The translations under genes were made by a program, and so were the position numbers. Positions 1 to 6,703 of a stretch of 64,000 nt of DNA are shown piece by piece. The DNA lies in assembly GCA_963793295.1 (NCBI GenBank), contig CAWBZX010000010.1:1-64000 (forward strand), in the 5' to 3' direction. This DNA is from JAHDHW01 sp963793295. GTDB taxonomy: Bacteria > Bacteroidota > Bacteroidia > Chitinophagales > Saprospiraceae. The notes beneath the pieces are model-generated. The model was not told the DNA's origin, searched no databases, and saw only the letters and a program-made list of their open reading frames with translations. Each line of letters starts with the position of its first letter. Within the stretch, counting starts at the first letter, position 1.

Positions 1-319
1 CTAATTTTTCGATATAATTTTTAATAAATTTTTTAGAAACCACTTTAGAGTCGCAATCCATGAAAAGCAAATAGTCATGTTGAGCTGCTTTTCCGAGTTC
101 ATTGCGGATTTTTGAGCGACCAACATTTTGAGGAAGCTCTTTATGAACAACATTTTTTAAAGATTTAAGTGTTTTATTTTGGCTTTTAAAATGTTGAGTA
201 GAACCATCGTCAAAGCAAAGGATTTCAAAAACGATTTCAGCTTCCAGGCACTGTTGATGCAAGTTTTTAACCAGATGGGTGATGTCGTAATTGTAAACCG
301 GAATTAAAACAGAAAGCAT
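1..319 (-). CDS. Family 2 glycosyltransferase (partial, C-terminus beyond window)
   Basis: An open frame on the minus strand starts at the ATG whose complement is 317-319 and runs off the left edge, giving about 106 N-terminal residues. The protein begins MLSVLIPVYNYD, the typical first beta strand of GT-A fold family 2 glycosyltransferases. It continues with an FDDGS motif (nucleotide binding) and an MDCDS motif matching the DXD metal-binding site. It would transfer a sugar from a nucleotide-sugar donor to a surface polysaccharide, glycolipid or protein. The acceptor cannot be told from this fragment. It is divergent from mqnE, with a 221-base intergenic region. Confidence 0.85.
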   Translation of the reverse strand, partial: MLSVLIPVYNYDITHLVKNLHQQCLEAEIVFEILCFDDGSTQHFKSQNKTLKSLKNVVHKELPQNVGRSKIRNELGKAAQHDYLLFMDCDSKVVSKKFIKNYIEKL

Positions 320-484
320 GAAAATTTATTTTAAAATCTAAAACGTGCACCGCAAATTATCGAATAGATTCGAATTGGAAAGAATAAAACGAACAAATCT
401 ATTATTTTTGGATCCAATTTACTTTATAGAAAATAAATAAAAAAAATCGACTTTCAACGAAAACTGAAAGTTATGAAAGCTTGT

Positions 485-492
485 TACCTTTG
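485..492 (+). promoter_or_regulatory. Candidate -7 promoter element for mqnE
   Basis: TACCTTTG matches the Bacteroidota -7 consensus TAnnTTTG exactly and lies 48 bases before the mqnE start. No good TTG is seen at the right distance upstream (only CTG at 464-466), so the call rests on the -7 box and position. Confidence 0.5.
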
Positions 493-540
493 TGATTCAA
501 TTTAACCGACTTAAAGAATGAATTTTTCAAATCTGAAATT

Positions 541-1731
541 ATGAATACGAAAATCGAAGTCATACTCAATGATAGCAGCCTAAAACCAGAACTTCAACAT
601 ATTGCGAAAAAAGTAGTTGATGGAAAACGGATAACAGAAGAAGAGGGTTTGTTTTTATTTGAAGAAGGGGAGTTGAGTTATTTAGGAGCTCTTGCCAATT
701 ATATTCGCGAGAAAAAACATGGCGATAATACTTACTTCAACCGCAATTTCCATATCGAACCTACTAATGTTTGTTTGTACACCTGTACTTTTTGCTCGTA
801 TTCCCGTTTGATCAAAAAGCGTGAAGACGGTTGGGAATACACGATGGAGGAGATGATGGATATCATTAAAAAATACGACGACGAACCTGTAACAGAAGTG
901 CATATCGTTGGAGGTGTATTGCCACAGTATGATTTGAAATTTTATTCAGAACTGTTTCAAAATATCAAAGCCCATCGGCCAGATTTGCATGTAAAAGCAT
1001 TGACACCGGTAGAATATCATTACATTTTCAAGAAAGGAAAAGTGAGTTATGCAGAAGGTATGAAACTCATGAAAGAAGCAGGCTTAGACAGCATGCCAGG
1101 AGGAGGAGCGGAAATCTTTCACCCTGAAATTCGGGATCAAATTGCTGGCGGAAAATGCAGTGGCGACCAGTGGCTGGAAATTCACGAAGAATGGCACAAA
1201 CTAGGAATGCGCTCAAATGCTACCATGCTTTATGGTCACATTGAAGCATTCAGACATCGAATTCATCATTTGGAAGAATTGAGAAAATTGCAGGATAAAA
1301 CGGGAGGTTTTCAGACTTTTATTCCATTGAAATTCCGAAATAAAGACAATCAAATGTCTCATGTTCCTGAATCCACGATAATTGAAGATCTGCGCAATTA
1401 TGCAATCAGCCGAATTTACCTGGACAACTTTGACCACATCAAAGCCTACTGGCCGATGATCAGCCGAAATACCGCTCAGATTTCATTGGCCTTTGGAGTG
1501 GATGATATTGATGGAACAATTGATGATACTACAAAAATTTATACGATGGCAGGCTCAGAAGAGCAAAGCCCGGCGATGAGTACAGAGGAGTTGGTCAATA
1601 TGATCAGAAGGGTAGGGCGCAAGCCGGTGGAACGGGATACGCTCTACAACACGGTAAACGATTATACCGATCACGTTTTTGAAACCGATAACGAATACCG
1701 GGGTTATGTTTCATTACCGGTTGTGAAATAA
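541..1731 (+). CDS. mqnE: Aminofutalosine synthase MqnE (radical SAM)
   Basis: 396-residue radical SAM enzyme of the futalosine pathway. It joins the enolpyruvyl chorismate derivative made by MqnA to S-adenosylmethionine to give aminofutalosine, a menaquinone precursor. The [4Fe-4S] ligands are visible as a CX3CX2C motif at Cys78, Cys82 and Cys85. The GGGAEIF stretch around residue 190 is characteristic of MqnE and separates it from MqnC. The length is normal. The start is an ATG with an A-rich context and no Shine-Dalgarno, as usual in Bacteroidota. A histidine phosphatase and mqnA follow on the same strand, which supports the pathway assignment. Confidence 0.93.
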   Translation: MNTKIEVILNDSSLKPELQHIAKKVVDGKRITEEEGLFLFEEGELSYLGALANYIREKKHGDNTYFNRNFHIEPTNVCLYTCTFCSYSRLIKKREDGWEYTMEEMMDIIKKYDDEPVTEVHIVGGVLPQYDLKFYSELFQNIKAHRPDLHVKALTPVEYHYIFKKGKVSYAEGMKLMKEAGLDSMPGGGAEIFHPEIRDQIAGGKCSGDQWLEIHEEWHKLGMRSNATMLYGHIEAFRHRIHHLEELRKLQDKTGGFQTFIPLKFRNKDNQMSHVPESTIIEDLRNYAISRIYLDNFDHIKAYWPMISRNTAQISLAFGVDDIDGTIDDTTKIYTMAGSEEQSPAMSTEELVNMIRRVGRKPVERDTLYNTVNDYTDHVFETDNEYRGYVSLPVVK

Positions 1732-1796
1732 ATAACGATCTTTTCATTTTTGTTGACTTAAGACACAGGGTTTGATAAAGATTTATAAACCTATTT

Positions 1797-2420
1797 ATGG
1801 ATAAAACAATATATTTTATACGTCATGGACAAACTGAGCTGAACCGATTGAATATCGTTCAGGGGAGTGGTGTAGATAGTGAATTGAATGAATTTGGCAA
1901 GTTGCAGGCGGATGCTTTTTATAAATATTATGAAAATCACGATTTTGACCTGATCATTACTTCAGCCCTAAAGCGTACTTTTCAAACGGTTAAGCCGTTT
2001 TTTAATAAGAATATCCCGTATGAATCCTGGCCTGAGATCAATGAAATAAATTGGGGCATCCATGAAGGGAAACCGAGTGAACCCTGGATGATCGAAGCCT
2101 ACAAAAAAATGGTCGATCAATGGGCCATTGGGAATTTTGAAGCCAGTTTGAAAGAAGGGGAAAGCGCCGCACAATTAGCTAACAGGATAAATCTTTTTTT
2201 AGAAAGTGTAAAAACGCGCTCTGAAAAATCCATTTTAGTTTGTACTCACGGGAGAACATTAAGGTGCCTCATGTGTTTGGTCAAAGGACAACATCTCAGA
2301 GAAATGGAAAACTACAGTCATAGCAATACAGGACTTTTTAAAGTTCGTTGGGAGGCACAAAATTTTATTGTCGAACTGGAAAATGATACGAGGCATTTGA
2401 ACGAAACCGAAAACAAATGA
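1797..2420 (+). CDS. Histidine phosphatase superfamily protein
   Basis: 207-residue protein of the phosphoglycerate mutase-like histidine phosphatase superfamily. The N-terminal FIRHGQTELN holds the RHG motif with the phospho-accepting His10. A second conserved His lies in VCTHGRTLRC, near residue 150. Such enzymes remove phosphate from sugars, nucleotides or cofactors such as alpha-ribazole phosphate, and sequence alone does not fix the substrate. It sits between mqnE and mqnA. Its stop codon overlaps the mqnA start by four bases (ATGA), so the two are translationally coupled. A role in the menaquinone pathway is possible but unproven. Confidence 0.85.
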   Translation: MDKTIYFIRHGQTELNRLNIVQGSGVDSELNEFGKLQADAFYKYYENHDFDLIITSALKRTFQTVKPFFNKNIPYESWPEINEINWGIHEGKPSEPWMIEAYKKMVDQWAIGNFEASLKEGESAAQLANRINLFLESVKTRSEKSILVCTHGRTLRCLMCLVKGQHLREMENYSHSNTGLFKVRWEAQNFIVELENDTRHLNETENK

Positions 2421-3199
2421 CAAAACTTAAAGTTACCGCAGTTAGTTACCTGAATACCAAACCTTTCCTGTATGGGATTTTCAATAATCAGGTGGATAGG
2501 TTGATTGATCTAAAGCTGGATATTCCCTCTGTTTGTGCTGAAAAATTGAAAAGTGGAGAAGCTGATTTGGGACTTGTACCTGTAGCCATTTTGCCAGAGT
2601 TAGAAGCACCTCACATTGTTTCTGATTATTGCATTGGTTCCCTTCGAACTGTCCGAACAGTTTGCCTTTTTAGTGAAAAACCAATGGATCAAATTGAGGA
2701 AGTTTATCTGGATTATCATTCCCGGACCTCTGTGGAGTTAATCAAAATTCTTTTAAAAAAGCATTGGAATGTATCTCCAAAATTAATTCCTGCTTCTATT
2801 GGTTTCGAAAAGGAAATCAAGGGATCAAAAGCTGCTTTGGTTATTGGCGATCGTGCTATTGAAATGCAAACTGAGTTTCCTTATTCTTACGATCTTGGAG
2901 AAGCTTGGAACGATTATACCGGCTTGCCTTTTGTATATGCAGCATGGGTGAGTAACCAGCCATTGGACAATACTTTTTTAACTTTGTTTAATGAAGCACT
3001 TTCTAATGGATTGGAACACATTCCAAAACTGATATATCTGCTTCCATCTCCCCAGCCTGGATTTGATTTGCATAATTATTTTACAAATAATATCAGTTAC
3101 AATTTTGATGATAATAAAAGAAAGGCATTGTCTCGATTTCTTATGGAGATGAATATTAGAATTCAACCGAGCCTTTCTGCTGGCCTTTTAACCAATTAG
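2417..3199 (+). CDS. mqnA: Chorismate dehydratase MqnA
   Basis: 260-residue MqnA/MqnD-family protein (periplasmic binding protein-like fold). The N-terminus VTAVSYLNTKPFLYGI contains the SYLNTKP signature of MqnA. MqnA removes water from chorismate to give 3-enolpyruvylbenzoate, the first step of the futalosine route; MqnE acts next and is encoded two genes upstream. The ATG overlaps the preceding stop codon by four bases. MqnD, the other member of the family, acts later; the SYLN motif and the partnership with mqnE favour MqnA. Confidence 0.9.
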   Translation: MTKLKVTAVSYLNTKPFLYGIFNNQVDRLIDLKLDIPSVCAEKLKSGEADLGLVPVAILPELEAPHIVSDYCIGSLRTVRTVCLFSEKPMDQIEEVYLDYHSRTSVELIKILLKKHWNVSPKLIPASIGFEKEIKGSKAALVIGDRAIEMQTEFPYSYDLGEAWNDYTGLPFVYAAWVSNQPLDNTFLTLFNEALSNGLEHIPKLIYLLPSPQPGFDLHNYFTNNISYNFDDNKRKALSRFLMEMNIRIQPSLSAGLLTN

Positions 3200-3297
3200 C
3201 ATTTGGTAATCAAATTTTTAGACATTTTTAATTTTTAAATAAATATACCTTTAATATGGTATTTTTCAATATTAATGATAATTTACCAGTCTCAGGT

Positions 3298-3328
3298 TTG
3301 CTTTTTCTTGGGAATGGTTATAATATTG
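3298..3328 (+). promoter_or_regulatory. Candidate promoter of the cysteine leader region
   Basis: TTG at 3298-3300, a 20-base gap and TAATATTG at 3321-3328 (7 of 8 consensus positions). Transcription would begin only a few bases before the first leader start codon. A second candidate -7 box, TACCTTTA at 3246-3253 (7 of 8), lies further upstream but has no TTG at the right spacing. The sequence does not decide between them. Confidence 0.4.
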
Positions 3329-3337
3329 TAATCAGTT

Positions 3338-3400
3338 ATGATGAAATCTAATCTCTATATTATATGTTGTTGTTGTACTTTTTCCGTTCTGGAAAGGTAG
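3338..3400 (+). CDS. Cysteine attenuator leader peptide 1 (4 Cys codons)
   Basis: A 20-codon reading frame encoding MMKSNLYIICCCCTFSVLER and ending in TAG. Four consecutive TGT codons occupy 3365-3376. Translation may start at either of two adjacent ATGs (3338 or 3341). The last codons overlap the antiterminator strand (3390-3397). The product is probably not functional as a peptide; its translation would sense charged Cys-tRNA. It is too short for ordinary gene calling. The call rests on the Cys run, the complementary terminator and a cysteine synthase gene downstream. Confidence 0.82.
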   Translation: MMKSNLYIICCCCTFSVLER

Positions 3401-3441
3401 GATAATAACACGATGTTCCAAACACAACAAATTATAATCCT

Positions 3442-3470
3442 GGCCTTTCCACATCGGAAAGGCCTTTTTT
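3442..3470 (+). terminator. Intrinsic terminator 1 of the cysteine attenuator
   Basis: Perfect 9-bp stem GGCCTTTCC (3442-3450) / GGAAAGGCC (3456-3464), a 5-base loop and six T. It lies 41 bases after the first leader stop codon and upstream of the operon, as expected for an attenuator. Its 5' arm also pairs with the end of leader frame 1. Confidence 0.9.
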
Positions 3471-3494
3471 ATGAACCAATTTTTATAAACAATT

Positions 3495-3575
3495 ATGAAT
3501 AAAAATATAAATATCTCAAAATACTGTTGCTGTTGTTGTTGTACAGGTCCGCCCTACAGATGGAATGGTGTATAA
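3495..3575 (+). CDS. Cysteine attenuator leader peptide 2 (6 Cys codons)
   Basis: A 26-codon reading frame starting MNKNINISKY and running into six consecutive Cys codons (3525-3542: TGT, TGC, then four TGT), then TGPPYRWNGV and TAA. The antiterminator strand CAGATGGAATGG (3557-3568) is inside the frame and begins 14 bases after the last Cys codon. It resembles leader 1 in design but not in peptide sequence outside the Cys run, which suggests the Cys codons and the RNA pairing are what is selected. The ATG has an A-rich context and no Shine-Dalgarno. Confidence 0.85.
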   Translation: MNKNINISKYCCCCCCTGPPYRWNGV

Positions 3576-3599
3576 TTTTGTGATAGTTTCAAATTTAAA

Positions 3600-3645
3600 A
3601 AACAACAAAAGCCTTTCCCTCTGCATGGAAAGGCTTTTGTTGTTT
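3600..3645 (+). terminator. Intrinsic terminator 2 of the cysteine attenuator
   Basis: A 19-bp perfect stem (3600-3618 with 3627-3645) and an 8-base loop. The core GCCTTTCC/GGAAAGGC is followed by TTTTGTTGTTT, and the matching A-rich 5' side extends the helix. It sits 39 bases before the cysM start and 24 bases after the second leader stop. Its core is the same CCTTTCC/GGAAAGG as terminator 1, which suggests the two modules arose by duplication. Confidence 0.88.
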
Positions 3646-3684
3646 ACTGCTTTTTGGTTTGATTATTTTTAAAAACATAAACAC

Positions 3685-4629
3685 ATGACAAGGCATATCG
3701 CAAGTCAATTTTTGGACTTAGAATCGAAGCTTAAGAAAGTTTCCACTTTAGTAGGAAACACGCCTTTATATCGGATTTCGAATGTACTTAGTAAACCAGG
3801 AGTTGAGATCTATGCGAAACTGGAATGGCAACAATTGGGAGGCAGTGTAAAATCTCGTCCTGCTTTTAATATTATTAAAAACGCTATTCTTGGAGGTCAG
3901 CTCAATGAACAAAAGCAACTTTTGGATGCGACCAGCGGAAATACCGGAATAGCCTATGCAAGTATTGGTGCGGCTTTGGGAATCCCAGTTTCTTTATGCC
4001 TTCCCGAAAATGCTTCTGATGAACGAAAACAGATATTAAAAGCCCTTGGAGCGAATATTATTTATACTTCAAAATTTGATTCAACTGACGGTGCCCAACT
4101 TAAAGCAAAAGAGTTGTTTCAAGCTCATCCTGATAAATATTACTACGCTGATCAATACGCCAACGACCACAATTGGAAAGCTCATTTTGATACAACGGGT
4201 GTTGAAATCTGGAATCAAACACAAGGTAGCGTAACGCATTTTATAGCCGGATTAGGCACAACGGGTACTTTTACCGGGACGAGCAGAAGATTGAAAAAAA
4301 TGAATAAAAATATTGAATTAGTTGCCTTACAACCCAATAATCCAATGCATGGCTTGGAAGGTTGGAAGCATTTGGAAACAGCCATAGTTCCTAAAATATA
4401 TGATGAAAAATTAGCTGACCGATTTTTGGAAATCGATACTTTGGAGGCTTTTGATTTAGTAAAAGAAGTAGCTCAAAAAGAAGGTCTTTTAATTAGTCCT
4501 TCTGCAGCGGCTAATCTCTTGGGAGCGATTCAGCTTGGCAAAGAAATTGACCAAGGAGTAATCGTCACAACGTTTGCCGATAATTCAGAAAAGTACACCG
4601 AGGTTATGAAACATATTTTTAACAGCTAA
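3685..4629 (+). CDS. cysM: PLP-dependent cysteine synthase (CysM type)
   Basis: 314-residue fold-type II PLP enzyme. The Schiff-base lysine is Lys56 in GGSVKSRPA. SGNTG (84-88) binds the substrate carboxylate, GTTGT (191-195) binds the PLP phosphate, and SPSAA begins at Ser271. In this operon it most likely transfers sulfur from a thiocarboxylated carrier protein to O-phosphoserine or O-acetylserine, as CysM of Mycobacterium tuberculosis does. The neighbours supply the matching peptidase, carrier and E1 enzyme. Expression is predicted to depend on the two Cys-codon attenuators just upstream. A sulfide-using CysK/CysM cannot be excluded from sequence alone. Confidence 0.9.
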   Translation: MTRHIASQFLDLESKLKKVSTLVGNTPLYRISNVLSKPGVEIYAKLEWQQLGGSVKSRPAFNIIKNAILGGQLNEQKQLLDATSGNTGIAYASIGAALGIPVSLCLPENASDERKQILKALGANIIYTSKFDSTDGAQLKAKELFQAHPDKYYYADQYANDHNWKAHFDTTGVEIWNQTQGSVTHFIAGLGTTGTFTGTSRRLKKMNKNIELVALQPNNPMHGLEGWKHLETAIVPKIYDEKLADRFLEIDTLEAFDLVKEVAQKEGLLISPSAAANLLGAIQLGKEIDQGVIVTTFADNSEKYTEVMKHIFNS

Positions 4630-4639
4630 ATAGTAAAAG

Positions 4640-5080
4640 ATGACAACTACTTTAAAATTAACCCAGGAGGTAGAGGATACAATCAGACTTCATGGAGAAG
4701 AAGCTTTTCCAAATGAGTGCTGTGGGTTTCTTTTTGGAAATGAAAAAGAAGGTCGATTGATAAATTTGAGTACTCAGGTTGAAAATAGTAAAGAAGGAGA
4801 TCAACGCCGACGCTTTGAGATTTCACCTTTCGATTATATGAAAGCCGAGCAATTTGCGATAGAAAATAATACCCAATTATTAGGCATTTATCACTCTCAT
4901 CCAAATCATCCGGCCATAGCATCGGTTCACGATTTAGAAAAAGCAATGCCTTATTTCTCCTACGTTATTGTTTCAATAATGGACAGAAAATACGCCGATA
5001 TAAAATCCTGGAAGCTGTATGACGAAAAAAGAGAATTTTACGAAGAACGGGTTTTAATCTCAGAATCAATGACCCGATAA
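4640..5080 (+). CDS. mec: JAMM/Mov34 (M67) metallopeptidase, Mec-like
   Basis: 146-residue zinc isopeptidase domain. The JAMM motif is complete: Glu26 (in NECCGF), His85-x-His87, Ser95 and Asp98 in the pattern HxHx7SxxD. In the carrier-protein route to cysteine, this enzyme releases cysteine from the C-terminus of the CysO-cysteine adduct. Related enzymes such as QbsD also trim extra residues from their carrier. It begins 10 bases after cysM and lies just before the carrier gene. Both activities fit here because the carrier carries two residues after its Gly-Gly. Confidence 0.88.
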   Translation: MTTTLKLTQEVEDTIRLHGEEAFPNECCGFLFGNEKEGRLINLSTQVENSKEGDQRRRFEISPFDYMKAEQFAIENNTQLLGIYHSHPNHPAIASVHDLEKAMPYFSYVIVSIMDRKYADIKSWKLYDEKREFYEERVLISESMTR

Positions 5081-5135
5081 AAGCAATAAAGTAATTTGAA
5101 CAATTTTATAATTCACTAATAAACAACTTAAAATC

Positions 5136-5414
5136 ATGGCAAAAATTATCATTCCGACTCCGCTTAGAAAATTTACCGAAAATCAATCAACTTATGAAAC
5201 CAAAGGATCAACGATCCAGGAGGCCATCCTAGAACTTACGAATACATTCAGTGGTTTAAAGCAACATTTATTTGATACAAACGAAAACATTCGATCATTC
5301 ATTCGGATTTATATTGGAGAAGAAGACATCAATTCTCTGGATAGTGTAAACACCGCAGTTGCTGAAAATTCAGTAATCAGTATTGTGCCGGCAATAGCAG
5401 GCGGATGCAACTAA
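5136..5414 (+). CDS. cysO: MoaD/ThiS-family sulfur carrier protein (CysO-like)
   Basis: 92-residue ubiquitin-like carrier. The C-terminus is IVPAIAGGCN: the di-glycine expected to be adenylated and thiocarboxylated is followed by Cys-Asn. The protein would therefore need trimming before the E1-like enzyme could activate it, and the adjacent JAMM peptidase is the obvious candidate. QbsE of the thioquinolobactin pathway has a comparable Cys-Phe extension that is removed by QbsD. The position between mec and a MoeZ-like gene, downstream of cysM, supports a role in cysteine synthesis rather than in molybdopterin or thiamine synthesis. Confidence 0.88.
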   Translation: MAKIIIPTPLRKFTENQSTYETKGSTIQEAILELTNTFSGLKQHLFDTNENIRSFIRIYIGEEDINSLDSVNTAVAENSVISIVPAIAGGCN

Positions 5415-5494
5415 TTTGAGAATTATCTCATTTAGTTTTAGCTTTACTATAAAGCTGAATCAAACATTCATTCAAACTTCTAAATATCGATTTA

Positions 5495-6634
5495 ATGAGC
5501 AAAGAAATAAATTTGAGTCCACAGGAAATGGCAAGATATGCACGCCATATCGCCATTCCTGAATTCAATGTCGAAGGGCAAAAAAAATTGAAACAAGCAA
5601 AAGTTTTGGTTATTGGTTCCGGAGGATTGGGAAGCCCAATGTTGCTTTATTTAGCAGCTGCGGGAATAGGTCATCTCGGAATTGTAGATTTTGATGTGGT
5701 TGATGAAAGTAATTTGCAACGGCAGGTTTTATTTACTATTGATGATATCGGAAAATCAAAAGCCGAAACAGCAAAAATAAGACTGCTTAAGTTAAATCCT
5801 CATATCAAAGTAACCGTTCACAATACTGCTTTTACCAGGGAAAATGCATTGGAGATTATTAAAGATTATGATGTAGTCGCTGATGGAACGGATAATTTTC
5901 CAACGAGATATTTAGTAAATGATGCTTGTGTTTTGTCTGGTAAAGTGAATGTTTATGCTTCAATATTTAGGTTTGAAGGCCAGGTTTCGGTTTTTAATTA
6001 TCCTCAGGAAGATGGTACAAGAGGTCCCAATTATCGTGATTTGTTTCCTGAACCACCGCCTCCGGGCTTGGTTCCTAATTGCGCCGAAGGAGGCGTTTTA
6101 GGTGTATTACCGGGGATTGTTGGTAGTTTGCAAGCTAGTGAAGTGATTAAAGTGGTTACTGGTGTCGGCGAGCCCTTGAGTGGCAGATTGTTCCTTTTTG
6201 ATGCTGCTAGTTTTACCACGCGGACATTAAAAGTTGCTAAAAATCCAAATACTAAAATTACTGAACTGATCAATTATGAGCAGTTCTGTGGCATAGGACC
6301 TAAAGATGAAAAGCCTTTGAAAGAGGTTACCGTGCAGGAATTGAAAACACTGGTAGATACAAATGAAGATTATCAGTTGATCGATGTACGTGAACCTTAC
6401 GAGTATGATATTGCAAACTTGAATGGTGAATTAATTCCACTTTCTCAGATTGTGCAAGCTGCAAATAAGATTTCGAGAGATAAAAAAGTGATCATCCATT
6501 GCCGATCTGGGGTACGTTCAGCCAATGCGATCCGTGAGCTGGAGTTGCTTCATAATTTTGATAATCTTTACAACTTAAAAGGTGGAATTCTGGCTTTTTC
6601 TAAAGAAATTGACAGCACCATTCCGACCTATTAA
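5495..6634 (+). CDS. moeZ: MoeZ/ThiF-type E1-like adenylyltransferase with rhodanese domain
   Basis: 379 residues in two domains. Residues 1 to about 265 are ThiF/MoeB-like, with the ATP-binding GSGGLGS at 41-47 and a conserved Cys196 in NCAEGGVLG. Residues 275-379 are a rhodanese domain with active-site Cys336 in HCRSGVRS. The enzyme would adenylate the C-terminal glycine of the carrier and hand over sulfur from the rhodanese persulfide to make a thiocarboxylate. The paired CxxC zinc ligands of E. coli MoeB are missing (GPNYRDLF in place of a Cys-containing motif), as is common in MoeZ-type proteins. It is the last gene of the operon and is followed by a strong terminator. Confidence 0.88.
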   Translation: MSKEINLSPQEMARYARHIAIPEFNVEGQKKLKQAKVLVIGSGGLGSPMLLYLAAAGIGHLGIVDFDVVDESNLQRQVLFTIDDIGKSKAETAKIRLLKLNPHIKVTVHNTAFTRENALEIIKDYDVVADGTDNFPTRYLVNDACVLSGKVNVYASIFRFEGQVSVFNYPQEDGTRGPNYRDLFPEPPPPGLVPNCAEGGVLGVLPGIVGSLQASEVIKVVTGVGEPLSGRLFLFDAASFTTRTLKVAKNPNTKITELINYEQFCGIGPKDEKPLKEVTVQELKTLVDTNEDYQLIDVREPYEYDIANLNGELIPLSQIVQAANKISRDKKVIIHCRSGVRSANAIRELELLHNFDNLYNLKGGILAFSKEIDSTIPTY

Positions 6635-6662
6635 TATTTAATTGTTAAGCATTTATAAAAAA

Positions 6663-6690
6663 GGCACTGGATTAATCCAGTGCCTTTTTT
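6663..6690. terminator. Bidirectional intrinsic terminator
   Basis: Perfect inverted repeat GGCACTGGAT/ATCCAGTGCC (6663-6684) with an A run before it and six T after it, lying between two convergent genes. It can end the cys operon on the plus strand and the tail-collar gene on the minus strand. Confidence 0.9.
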
Positions 6691-6703
6691 ATTTTAAATA
6701 TAA

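Larger units (their letters stand above)
3338..3645 (+). promoter_or_regulatory. Tandem cysteine-codon transcription attenuator of the cysM operon
   Basis: Two modules follow one another, each a short reading frame with a Cys-codon run, an antiterminator strand at the end of that frame, and an intrinsic terminator. In module 1, TGGAAAGG (3390-3397) is complementary over 8 bases to 3444-3451, the 5' arm of terminator 1. In module 2, 3557-3568 pairs with 3612-3623 of terminator 2 at 10 of 12 positions. The inferred logic is that a ribosome waiting at Cys codons leaves the antiterminator strand free. A ribosome that reaches the stop codon covers that strand and lets the terminator form. The target is cysM and the genes behind it. 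Poly-Cys leader frames acting as cysteine attenuators are known from mycobacteria; the architecture here is read directly from the sequence. Confidence 0.85.

Noticed and set aside
3442..3645. The two GGAAAGG hairpins as REP elements or part of a mobile repeat
   Set aside because: Each is paired with a Cys-codon frame and a terminator T run, and no further copies were noticed in the window, so a regulatory role explains them better.
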